Assembly (NCBI GenBank): GCA_964450685.1
Contig: CAYVDN010000007.1
Location: forward strand, 1-64,000
DNA from: JBAOHV01 sp964450685
GTDB taxonomy: Bacteria > Actinomycetota > Acidimicrobiia > Acidimicrobiales > Microtrichaceae
Reading direction: 5' to 3'
DNA length: 64,000 bases
Shown here: piece after piece, positions 32,528 through 40,514 of the stretch
Numbering within the stretch: the first letter of the stretch is position 1
Layout: each line of letters starts with the position of its first letter
Translations under genes and position numbers: made by a program
The notes under the pieces: model-generated
The model's input: only the letters and a program-made list of their open reading frames with translations
Told to the model about the DNA's origin: nothing
Databases searched by the model: none

Positions 32528-34075
32528 TCATCCCAGGGTACAGGTGGCGCCGTCGACGGTGACAGTGCGCCCGATCAGCTCGCCGGAGAGCCCCGCGGCG
32601 AGCAGCCCGGGCTCGTCGCTCGTGCCGATCCAGCGGGTCGAGTCGTCGACGTCGGCGATCACGAACGCCTTGGCCGCGACCCCACCCTCATGGGTGACGG
32701 TGAACGTCGCCACCCGGGCCGAACCCGTGTGTTCGGCGACGACCCGGCGCCGGGCTGTGACCTCGTCGGCCCGGTCGGCCAGGTCAGCGACCAGCGCAGG
32801 TGCACCGGGTTCGCTCGACCACACTGCCAGCGCCGGTTTTGTGAGCAGCCCCGACACGGTCGTGACCAGTCCCAGGCTCCCGGGGTCGGCGCGCACAGCG
32901 CGCACCACCGCCGCTGTCGACTGGTACGTGTAGTTGTTGAACGGCCCGCCACCGAAGCTCATCCCGCCGGTCGACGTCGACGGGTCGGCCGGGTCCAGAC
33001 CGAGCTCGCGCTGCTGTACGCGCACCGCCGAAGGGAAGCAGCTGTAGATGTCGCGGTGCTCGATCGACTCCAGCGACACTGCCAGGTGATCGGCGGCCGC
33101 ACGGCCCAGCACCTCCATCGCCGGCCAGCGGTGCAGCTCGGCGCGACACGACAACGGCACCGACGAGGACGACTCGACGAGCACCCGGGGGAACACCCAA
33201 CGGTCCCGCTGCACTCCGAGCTCACGGGCGACGGCGACCGAGCACAACAGCAACGCGCCTGCCTGGTCGACACCCCACTGGGTGCTGTGCCACTTGGCGT
33301 AGGGGTGTGCCAGCGGGCGGTTGCCCGGGCCCGGCACCCGCAGGAACCGCGCATCGCGATGCTCGGGGAACGCCGCTTCGGGGTTGGCCGCGGCCGCCTG
33401 GTTCAGCCGGTGCCAGAGCTCGGCGTTCGTGTCGAGCTGCTCGTCGAGCGACATCGCGTCGGCCGCGGCGAGTGCGTTGTCGATGCACGCGTAGTGCTCG
33501 ACCGCGTCCCACATGCCGGCGTCGATCTCCGCCTGGGCGACGATCTCCCCCTCGGCCGACCAGCACTCGTCGGGGTCGACCCCGTCCTGTTCGGTCCGGT
33601 TCTGCTCGGTCACGATCGGTCCGAGTCCGGCGCGGGAGCGTCTCTGCTCGGTTGCCTTCGCCTCACCGCCGACGACGAGGGCGACATCCAGCTCACCGGC
33701 GGCGATCAGTTCCCATGCGACCCGCACGGGTGTCTGCTGGGACACCCCGACCTCGACCCGCACGGTGTGGACCGTCTCAGCGCGCAGCCGGTCCGCGACG
33801 AGCCGGTCCGCGACGAGCCGGGCGGCGTCGGAGTAGCTCCACGTGCCGACTGGTACCGCCACCCATCCGAGCCGCGACCTAAGCTGGTCCGCGACAGCCG
33901 CGTCGTCGAAGGCTGCGTCGTCGAAAGCTGCGGCCGCCGCTTCGACCATCAGTTCGAGCGCCTCGACGTCGGGCACCTCGATGTCGGGCCCGGCGCCGCC
34001 GGCCACCGGCCGGTACGCCGTTCCCACACCCACGAGAACCGGGGTCAGCGGGTCGAGTTCTGTGTCGTCGGCCAC
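32528..34075 (-). CDS. thiolase-like (acetyl-CoA acetyltransferase family) protein
   Basis: A thiolase-fold enzyme of the SCP2-thiolase/acetyl-CoA acetyltransferase type. The GTG at 34075 (VADDTELDPLTPVLVGVG) gives ~515 residues. The frame is open for another ~330 codons upstream, but that is antisense to the DUF2804 gene. Signature segments are EVGVSQQTPVRVAWELIAAG, the Cys-containing DIYSCFPSAVRVQ near residue 330, and GGMSFGGGPFNNYTYQS. Two short internal duplications (AAFDDAAFDDA, LVADRLVADR) lie near the N-terminus. Substrate unknown; such proteins often act on acyl-CoAs. Confidence 0.82.
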   Translation of the reverse strand: MADDTELDPLTPVLVGVGTAYRPVAGGAGPDIEVPDVEALELMVEAAAAAFDDAAFDDAAVADQLRSRLGWVAVPVGTWSYSDAARLVADRLVADRLRAETVHTVRVEVGVSQQTPVRVAWELIAAGELDVALVVGGEAKATEQRRSRAGLGPIVTEQNRTEQDGVDPDECWSAEGEIVAQAEIDAGMWDAVEHYACIDNALAAADAMSLDEQLDTNAELWHRLNQAAAANPEAAFPEHRDARFLRVPGPGNRPLAHPYAKWHSTQWGVDQAGALLLCSVAVARELGVQRDRWVFPRVLVESSSSVPLSCRAELHRWPAMEVLGRAAADHLAVSLESIEHRDIYSCFPSAVRVQQRELGLDPADPSTSTGGMSFGGGPFNNYTYQSTAAVVRAVRADPGSLGLVTTVSGLLTKPALAVWSSEPGAPALVADLADRADEVTARRRVVAEHTGSARVATFTVTHEGGVAAKAFVIADVDDSTRWIGTSDEPGLLAAGLSGELIGRTVTVDGATCTLG

Positions 34076-34153
34076 AACGGCGCACCGTACATGTGACAAG
34101 CGGACGGGACCGAGCGGGAATTCGGCCGACGGTGATGGTGGTTGACTGCGTGC

Positions 34154-35182
34154 GTGCCGACACATGAGAACGAGCTCACCCGGCCGGTGGACCTGTGCAC
34201 CGGCGACGGACGTCACCTGAACCCCGCCGCCCGCGGCTGGTCCCGCCGGCCTCTGCACACGGCCAATCTGCGCGGCCGCAGGTTCAGGACCAAGAAGTGG
34301 GACTACTGGGCGGTACTGGCAGGCGACCTGGCGATCGGTCTTGTCTACGCGGACGTCGGCTACGCGGGGCTGGCGAGCATCTGGTGGGGCGACCTGGTCA
34401 GCCACGACACGGGCGGCGTCGACGTGGTCACACCGCTGGCCCGGGGCGTCTCGCTGCCCGACAAGCCGGGCACGGCGCCGTTGGAGTTGGACCACTCGAA
34501 GCTGCGCATGCGCCTGAGCGACGACACCGACGGCACCCACCTCTACGCCCGTTGGACCGAACGTGACGGCAGCGCCGGCGAGCTCGACGTGACCGTCGCC
34601 CTGCCCGACGGCCACGAGTCGCTCAGCGTCGTCATCCCCTGGAGCGAGACGACGTTCCAGTTCACCACCAAGGACCAGGCCCGCCCGACCTCGGGACGCT
34701 TCGTCCGCCGCGGTGTCGAGGAACCCGTCGGGGGTGACACACCAGCGTGGGGTGTGCTCGACGTCGGCCGCGGCCGCTGGCCGTACTCGATCCGCTGGAA
34801 CTGGGGCGGCGGCGCCGGCAACGCTCAGACAGGTGAGCTGGTCGGGGTGCAGTTCGGTGCCAAATGGACCGAAGGCACGGGCTACACCGAGAACGCGGTC
34901 ACAGTCGACGGCCGCATGCACAAGATCGGCACCGAGCTCGACTGGCGTTACAGCTGGGACGAACCGATGGCGCCGTGGCGTGTCGTCGACCCAGGCGGGG
35001 CGCTCGACCTGACCCTCACACCGCGGCTCGACAAGCACTCGCGCACCAACGCCGGGGTCCTGTCGATGGAGGTCCACCAGGTGTTCGGAACATGGTCGGG
35101 CACGGTCACAGCAGAGGACGGACGGGTCCTGCAGGTGGATGGGATCCAGGGATTCGCCGAGGAGGCACGCAATAGATGGTGA
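34154..35182 (+). CDS. DUF2804 family protein
   Basis: Conserved actinobacterial family of unknown function. The opening motif PTHENELTRPVDLC is followed by LNPAARGWSRRPLHTANLRG and KKWDYWAVLAGD. The remainder is beta-rich with conserved WNWGGGAGN. About 342 residues from the GTG at 34154; a TTG four codons earlier is possible. The C-terminus overlaps the next gene's start by 7 bases, so the two are coupled. Confidence 0.88.
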   Translation: MPTHENELTRPVDLCTGDGRHLNPAARGWSRRPLHTANLRGRRFRTKKWDYWAVLAGDLAIGLVYADVGYAGLASIWWGDLVSHDTGGVDVVTPLARGVSLPDKPGTAPLELDHSKLRMRLSDDTDGTHLYARWTERDGSAGELDVTVALPDGHESLSVVIPWSETTFQFTTKDQARPTSGRFVRRGVEEPVGGDTPAWGVLDVGRGRWPYSIRWNWGGGAGNAQTGELVGVQFGAKWTEGTGYTENAVTVDGRMHKIGTELDWRYSWDEPMAPWRVVDPGGALDLTLTPRLDKHSRTNAGVLSMEVHQVFGTWSGTVTAEDGRVLQVDGIQGFAEEARNRW

Positions 35183-35856
35183 GCGAGATCGAGTACTTCT
35201 TCGACCCGATGTGCCCGTTCGCGTGGATCACGAGCCGCTGGGTCACCGAGGTTCGCGAGCACCGCGATCTGGACGTGACGTGGAGGTTCATCTCGTTGGC
35301 GATGGTCAACGAGCAAGCCCTGGACGAAAGCGACGCAGCCGTCGCTGCGGGCGGCGAACCCACCCTCCCACAGCACTACCGAGCGGTGACCGAACTCGGC
35401 CGCCGACTCCTACGGGTGGCTGCCGCGGTGCGCGAACGGCACGACAACGAGTCGGTGCTCGACTTCTACACGGCGGCCGGCGAGCTGCTGCACCCCGGTG
35501 GCCGTTCGAAGGCGATCTGGACTGGCGGCGACCCCGGAGACGTCGTCGCCGAAGCCCTCGAGCGCGCCGGGCTGCCCGCTGAGCTCGCGTCCGAGGCCGA
35601 CGACCCGAGCCACGACGAAGTGCTGCGAGCCGAGACCGAGCTCGCCATGTCACGCACCGGCCCCGACGTCGGCACGCCGATCATCACCTTCGACACCACG
35701 CGCGCGGACGAGGCGTCACTGTTCGGCCCGGTGCTCAGCAGGATCCCCCGCGGTGACGAGGCGTTGGAACTCTGGGATGCAATGTCGTTCGTCGCCACCA
35801 CGCCAGGCCTGTCGGAGTTCAAGCGTTCCCTGCGCGCCGAGCTGGCATTCGACTGA
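35176..35856 (+). CDS. DsbA-fold protein of the mycothiol-dependent nitroreductase type, monothiol active site
   Basis: A thioredoxin-fold protein with DsbA-type insertion, 226 residues. The N-terminus IEYFFDPMCPFAWITSRWV resembles mycobacterial Rv2466c, whose motif is CPWC. Here the motif is C13-P-F-A16: the resolving Cys is absent. The C-terminal cis-Pro loop is in VGTPIITF. A monothiol mechanism with mycothiol is inferred, and mshA is present in the window. The start overlaps the DUF2804 stop. It lies just upstream of a small repeat array and PAP2. Confidence 0.82.
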   Translation: MVSEIEYFFDPMCPFAWITSRWVTEVREHRDLDVTWRFISLAMVNEQALDESDAAVAAGGEPTLPQHYRAVTELGRRLLRVAAAVRERHDNESVLDFYTAAGELLHPGGRSKAIWTGGDPGDVVAEALERAGLPAELASEADDPSHDEVLRAETELAMSRTGPDVGTPIITFDTTRADEASLFGPVLSRIPRGDEALELWDAMSFVATTPGLSEFKRSLRAELAFD

Positions 35857-35874
35857 CCGTGCCCACAGCCGCAC

Positions 35875-35922
35875 CGACAGCCGTGCCGACAGCTGTGCCG
35901 ACAGACGCATCGACAGCCGTGC
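35875..35922. repeat. 12-bp degenerate tandem repeat between two genes
   Basis: Four imperfect copies of CGACAGCCGTGC between the DsbA-fold gene and the PAP2 gene. They lie in the 76-bp spacer and end 10 bases before the PAP2 ATG. Confidence 0.8.
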
Positions 35923-35932
35923 CGAGGCGGCC

Positions 35933-36535
35933 ATGAGCGTCACCGTGTTCGACGCACTGCTGGTGCTGGTCGGTGTCGGACTGACCGTGTTCGCCATCCG
36001 CGCAGCCGGCGGGGAGACCATCCCGGCCTCTGAGGTGAGGGTGTTCCGGTGGGTCAACAGCTGGCCGGACTGGCTGTTCTACGTGCTCTGGTTGCCGATG
36101 CAGTTCGGCAACCTGGTCGTGGGCGCGCTGTGGGGGTTCGGGGCGGCCTGGGCTACGAGCAACTGGGACATCGCGATCGCCACAGCGGCCGCCGTTCCGC
36201 TGAAGCTGATCATCGAGCGCGTGGTGCGTCATCGCCTGGCGGGGCTCCGGGAAGTCCGTCAGCGGCCGGCGACGTCGGTCCCCGGGGCGAAGCGACGCGG
36301 CGGCGATGTACCGGAGTCCGGTCCGAGCTTCCCGTCCGGGCACGTGATCATGGCCGCGACGATCGGCACGGTGATCGCCGTCGACACGTGGCCGACCTGG
36401 AGCTGGGCACCGGCGCTGCTGATCGCAGCCGTCGCCGCCGGGCGCGTCTACGTGGGTGCGCACAACCCGCTGGACGTCACCTGTGGGCTCGGTATCGGGC
36501 TCGTCGCCGGTGGCGTGCTCAGCGCTCTGACCTGA
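35933..36535 (+). CDS. PAP2-family membrane phosphatase
   Basis: A 200-residue lipid phosphatase-like protein with about five membrane helices. PAP2 motif 1 is degenerate (KLIIERVVRHR). Motif 2 is intact (PSFPSGH, near residue 137). Motif 3 is RVYVGAHNPLDV with the catalytic His-Asp pair. The ATG at 35933 fits the first helix; upstream codons in frame are antisense-like. It probably acts on a lipid or isoprenoid phosphate. Confidence 0.88.
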   Translation: MSVTVFDALLVLVGVGLTVFAIRAAGGETIPASEVRVFRWVNSWPDWLFYVLWLPMQFGNLVVGALWGFGAAWATSNWDIAIATAAAVPLKLIIERVVRHRLAGLREVRQRPATSVPGAKRRGGDVPESGPSFPSGHVIMAATIGTVIAVDTWPTWSWAPALLIAAVAAGRVYVGAHNPLDVTCGLGIGLVAGGVLSALT

Positions 36536-36565
36536 CCGCCAGACACGCTGACCTGCCTCCGCGCG

Positions 36566-37741
36566 TCAGCCGTCGCCGTCGGCGTCGCTGAAGCTCACGG
36601 TGAGACCGAGGAGACTCGCGACCTCGGTCGACATCGTCGTTCGCAGCCCGCCCAACAACTCGTGCGCCTCGGTCAGGTCGTCCATGGCTGCGGTGTCGAC
36701 GGCCGGGTCAAGGTCATGGATGGGCGACCCGGCCCGGGTGATCGCCTCGGTCGCGTTGGCCAGGACCTCGATCATCGACTCGGCGGTGCGCTCCGCCCCG
36801 GCCGCCGCGACCAGCGCCGCCAGACCACCGCCCCCGCCCTGGCCGCCTTCACCGTCGACACCCGCGACGATCGCTTCGATACCCGCGATCTCATCGAGCA
36901 TGTCGTCGCTGAGGCGATGCGCCGCTCCCCCGTCAGCCTCCTGGGGCGCGGGGGCCTCGCCGTCCACCCCGATGGCCGGGCCGAGCTGCATGTCGACCAC
37001 GGTGGTCAGCGCACCGAGCACCCCGTTGAGGAGATCCTCGAGCGACTCGGTGGTGTCCGACCACATGCCGTCGTCGCCGGGGTTCTTCATCTGCTCCGCA
37101 GCGGGTGCCTCGCCCTCGACCCCGTCGACCCACGCTGCGCGTGTCTCATCTGCCGCCGCCGCGGACAGAGCCGCGCCCGCCACTGCGTACGAACACGCCC
37201 GGGGAGTCAGCTCCGCGACCATCGCCGGCGTGAACAACAGGTACTGAACGGCGTTGAGACCGCGCAGGTCGGCTCCCTTGCCGTGCAGCTCGTCGGCTGT
37301 CACCGGCTCGGCCGAAACCGCCGCGAACTTGGCGATCTTGTCGGTGTCGACCGCGTAGTTGATCCGTGCGAGCAGACGCAGGTCCTTGATCGGACCGAAC
37401 CGGTAGGCCGCTGTGTGCGCCCACGCCGACTGCGCCGTCTCCCATGCGTCACGCGCGCCGGCAAGCGTCTCGTCGGTCGGTGAAGCGCACAGCTCCTCGG
37501 TCGCCGTGACAAGCGCTGCGGTCTCGTCCGCGAGCTTCTCGTAGCCGGGAACGATCACGTCGTCGACCGCGGCGGTGACGATCTCGCCACGGTCCGCTGC
37601 GGTCACGTCGCTGTTGCCGTCACCGCCATCGCCGTTGCTGTCGTCGTTGCCGTCGGAGCAACCGGCCAGCAGCGAGCCGACACACAGCACGGCGATGCAC
37701 GTTGCGGCGATGCCGCGCAGGGACCGGTGTTTTGACTGCAT
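36566..37741 (-). CDS. imelysin-family lipoprotein
   Basis: A secreted lipoprotein of the imelysin/M75 family, 391 residues. The lipobox is VGSLLAGC at about residue 27 after a typical signal sequence. The mature part is helical and acidic, with DAWETAQSAWAHTAAYRFGP and LRGLNAVQYLLF. Here the GxHxxE motif of iron-binding imelysins is replaced by GLNAVQ. It lies 11 bases after the di-heme oxidoreductase gene and is the last gene of the iron-linked operon. Confidence 0.88.
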   Translation of the reverse strand: MQSKHRSLRGIAATCIAVLCVGSLLAGCSDGNDDSNGDGGDGNSDVTAADRGEIVTAAVDDVIVPGYEKLADETAALVTATEELCASPTDETLAGARDAWETAQSAWAHTAAYRFGPIKDLRLLARINYAVDTDKIAKFAAVSAEPVTADELHGKGADLRGLNAVQYLLFTPAMVAELTPRACSYAVAGAALSAAAADETRAAWVDGVEGEAPAAEQMKNPGDDGMWSDTTESLEDLLNGVLGALTTVVDMQLGPAIGVDGEAPAPQEADGGAAHRLSDDMLDEIAGIEAIVAGVDGEGGQGGGGGLAALVAAAGAERTAESMIEVLANATEAITRAGSPIHDLDPAVDTAAMDDLTEAHELLGGLRTTMSTEVASLLGLTVSFSDADGDG

Positions 37742-37752
37742 TGCTGGGGTCC

Positions 37753-39234
37753 TCACAGGGAGTTGAGGAAGGCGATCAGGTCGTCGCGTTCGTCGGCTGA
37801 CATGCGCAGGAATCCGTCGCGGGCGGCCTGCGCCTCCCCACCGTGCCACAGGATCGCCTCGGTCAGGTTCCTGGCACGCCCGTCGTGCAGGAAACGGGTG
37901 TGGCCGTTCACCTCGTCGATGAGACCTATCCCCCACAGGGGCGCCGTGCGCCATTCACTGCCGCTGGCCTCGAAGTCGGGACGATCATCGGCGAGTCCTT
38001 CACCCATGTCGTGGAGCAACAGGTCGGTGTAGGGACGGATCGTCTGGTCGGACAGCGACCTTACGTCGGTGCGCCCTGTACGCAGCTGCGAGACGTGACA
38101 CGCCGAGCAGCCCAGATCGGAGAAGGCCTCCTCACCACGCCTGGTCGCAGGGTCGTCGACGTCTCGTCGAGCGGGGACGGCGAGCGTGCGCGTGTAGAAG
38201 ATCACCCGGTCGAGCTTCTGGTCGGAGATCTCGGGGTCACCTCCGGTCGGGGCCGCCAGACAGAGCACCTGCAGCGGGGTGCAGTCCTGCTGGCGTTGAA
38301 GCCGCGAGGTGATTCCGATGTCACCTACGAACGCTCCCGCCGTCTGATCGGCGACGCTGGCCACGTTGGCCTTCCAGCCGAAGCGGCCGAACTCCATCTC
38401 CTGGGTCGACGGGCTCCACACCAGGTTCGGCCTGCCGCTGACCGTCCCCTCTTCCTCCTGGCGTTCGGCCAGGTCGCGGATGAACTCCTCGGGCACTGCC
38501 TCGAGCAGTCCGTCGCCGAACACAGCAGGGGCGATGCGTGGCGAGATCATCGTCTCTTCGCCGAGCGGCCCGTAGGCGAGTTCGCTCACCGAGTACTCGG
38601 GCGCCTCGAGCGTGTAGGGCGTGCCATCCTCGAACTCGCCGTGGATCTCGCGGGTCGTTACCTGCACCGCGCCTTCGACCGGCACACCGTTGATCGCTCG
38701 GTCCTGGAGCTGACCCCCGTATGCGGCGTTCGGAACCGGTCCACCGTGCTCGCCGTCGCCGGGCACCGACAGGCGCAGCAGCAACCCGCGTTCCTCGGGA
38801 TCGTCGACGGTCATGGGTGCCGCCCTGCCGTCCTTGAAGTGACACGACGAGCAGGACTGCGCGTTGAACAGCGGGCCGAGCCCGTCGCGCGCCGTTGTCG
38901 ACGACGGCGCTGTCACCCAGTTGTCGTTGAAGAAGTTGTTGCCCACCGCGTGGGCGCGCATCTGTTCGCGGTCGAGCCCCGGCACCGGCTGGGCGAACGC
39001 CTGCTGACCGGTGTTGTGCACCGTCGCCGCACCCCCCGAAGCCTCCTTCTCCGCCAACGAAGCTGCCGGCTCGGCAGTGGGAGGTGTCGGGATGCTGCCT
39101 TCGGCCCCCTCGGTGCAGGAGGAGATGAAGAAGGTGAGGCCGATGACCACTCCCAGCGCAGCGAGGGACCATCCGGTCACCTGGCGAACTGTTGCCAGGC
39201 GAGCGGTCCTCTCGCTGACGCTGGTCGTGGTCAT
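37753..39234 (-). CDS. di-heme oxidoreductase (DUF1111) lipoprotein
   Basis: A c-type di-heme oxidoreductase of the DUF1111/DHOR family, 493 residues from the ATG at 39234. It has a membrane helix near residue 30 ending in a lipobox-like SSC. Two heme sites are CSSCH (near residue 128, after LGPLFNAQS) and CSACH (near residue 390, in AFSDLGCSACHV). Family features HDMGEGLAD and HGGEAQAARD are present. It is encoded between two imelysin genes, the arrangement seen in iron-regulated loci. Confidence 0.92.
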   Translation of the reverse strand: MTTTSVSERTARLATVRQVTGWSLAALGVVIGLTFFISSCTEGAEGSIPTPPTAEPAASLAEKEASGGAATVHNTGQQAFAQPVPGLDREQMRAHAVGNNFFNDNWVTAPSSTTARDGLGPLFNAQSCSSCHFKDGRAAPMTVDDPEERGLLLRLSVPGDGEHGGPVPNAAYGGQLQDRAINGVPVEGAVQVTTREIHGEFEDGTPYTLEAPEYSVSELAYGPLGEETMISPRIAPAVFGDGLLEAVPEEFIRDLAERQEEEGTVSGRPNLVWSPSTQEMEFGRFGWKANVASVADQTAGAFVGDIGITSRLQRQQDCTPLQVLCLAAPTGGDPEISDQKLDRVIFYTRTLAVPARRDVDDPATRRGEEAFSDLGCSACHVSQLRTGRTDVRSLSDQTIRPYTDLLLHDMGEGLADDRPDFEASGSEWRTAPLWGIGLIDEVNGHTRFLHDGRARNLTEAILWHGGEAQAARDGFLRMSADERDDLIAFLNSL

Positions 39235-39239
39235 GGGTT

Positions 39240-40427
39240 TCAGACTGTCAGGTCGACCTGGATACCGAGAAGGTCTGCGGCCTCGGCGATGAGATCGCCC
39301 TGGGTCTGCAACGCCGTGACTGTCTCCTCGAGCGGCGCCTGGTCGTCGACGAGCATCGTGTCGAACGTCTCGGTGTAGCTCTCGGTCAGGGCAACGGTCG
39401 CCTGGATCTGGTCGGTCAGCTCGGTGTTCAGATCCGGATCGACCGCCTCGACGAGGGTGTCGAGGCCGGGACCGGCCTCGATCGCCGGGTAGCTTCCCGT
39501 GTACACCCACTGGACTCCCAGGGCGTTGGCGTGCACGTCGGCGTTGGTGTTGTCGCTGAAGCAGGAGTGCTCGTCCTCCTGGTCCGCCGTCTCGAGGGCC
39601 ACGGCGATGCGCTCACCGGCGAGCTCGCCAACAGTCAGGGCGCCGATGCCACGGAACATGTGGGCGACGGCCTCGACCGGGTCGGACAGGAACTCCTCGC
39701 GGTACTCACCGTCGGGAGCCCACTGCTCGGCGACCGAGGTCAGATCGGCGACGAGCTGGTCGGCGAGCAGGTTCAGGTAGGTGGCGCGACGTTCGGCGAC
39801 CGGGCTGGTCGTGTAGTCGGTGACCGGGCGGGAGCCGGGACCGTCCTCGTTGAGGTCCTGTCCCCAGAGCAGGAACTCGATCGCGTGCCAGCCGGTCGAG
39901 ATGTTGGTCTCCCCGCCTTCCTCGTTGGCCGAGACGATCACGTCAGCGGTGATCTCCGGGTAACCCTCGACGTCGTTGATGATGCCGGCGTTCTCGTCGC
40001 CCTCGACGTAGTCGACGTAGGCCTCGTCCATCGGCCAGGCGTTGATCTGACCTTCGGGGCCGTCCTCGGGATCGTCGATCGGTCCGTCGTAGAAGCGGAA
40101 CGCCTCGGTGGGCCCGTAGTCGTCACGGGCGTCGAGCCACATGTCCTTGGCCGTCTGGAGAGTCGCCTCGGTCGGGTTCTCGGTGAAGGCGACCAGAGCA
40201 GCCTGGAGTTCGGTCGCCGAGGTGATCGACGCCTCGTAGCTGGCGTACACGCCGTCGGCGTAGTGGGTTGCGACGGGTTCGGCCTGCTCGGCGGTCAGCG
40301 CGTCGACCGCCTCCTCGACCGTCGTGGTCGTCGGGTCGGCCGATTCGTCGGTGCAGCCGGCAGCGAACAGCGCTGTGGCTGCCAGCGCCGCTGCTGCGAA
40401 GCGGTGGGGGCGAAGGGTGCGTGACAT
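39240..40427 (-). CDS. imelysin-family iron-binding lipoprotein
   Basis: A 395-residue secreted lipoprotein with lipobox LFAAGC at about residue 25. It has the imelysin motif GWHAIEFLLWGQD (GxHxxE) near residue 190. EAFRFYDGPID and HMFRGIGALTVGELAGERI are further family segments. It is the first gene of the operon imelysin-DHOR-imelysin. Imelysins of this kind are usually iron-repressed. A DtxR/IdeR-like box lies 65 bases upstream. Confidence 0.92.
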   Translation of the reverse strand: MSRTLRPHRFAAAALAATALFAAGCTDESADPTTTTVEEAVDALTAEQAEPVATHYADGVYASYEASITSATELQAALVAFTENPTEATLQTAKDMWLDARDDYGPTEAFRFYDGPIDDPEDGPEGQINAWPMDEAYVDYVEGDENAGIINDVEGYPEITADVIVSANEEGGETNISTGWHAIEFLLWGQDLNEDGPGSRPVTDYTTSPVAERRATYLNLLADQLVADLTSVAEQWAPDGEYREEFLSDPVEAVAHMFRGIGALTVGELAGERIAVALETADQEDEHSCFSDNTNADVHANALGVQWVYTGSYPAIEAGPGLDTLVEAVDPDLNTELTDQIQATVALTESYTETFDTMLVDDQAPLEETVTALQTQGDLIAEAADLLGIQVDLTV

Positions 40428-40491
40428 ACGACGGTGGTCTCCCTCGAGCAGTCCGTGCTCAGATCAACGGATGGGCCGCATGGTTCCTATC

Positions 40492-40510
40492 AGAAGTTAG
40501 GCCTACCTAC
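40492..40510. promoter_or_regulatory. candidate DtxR/IdeR iron box
   Basis: AGAAGTTAGGCCTACCTAC matches the DtxR/IdeR consensus TWAGGTWAGSCTWACCTWA at 14 of 19 positions, with the central GTTAGGC.TACCT strong. It lies between the divergent imelysin operon and the HTTM gene, 5 bases before the HTTM ATG. Iron-dependent repression of both directions is inferred. Confidence 0.6.
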
Positions 40511-40514
40511 CAGC

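Noticed and set aside
34076..35077. N-terminal extension of the thiolase-like frame by ~330 residues
   Set aside because: It lies fully antisense to the well-supported DUF2804 gene and lacks conserved motifs. The thiolase motifs start after GTG 34075.
35498..35932. Plus-strand extension upstream of PAP2
   Set aside because: It overlaps the DsbA-fold gene in another frame and runs through the 12-bp repeats. The PAP2 first helix begins at ATG 35933.
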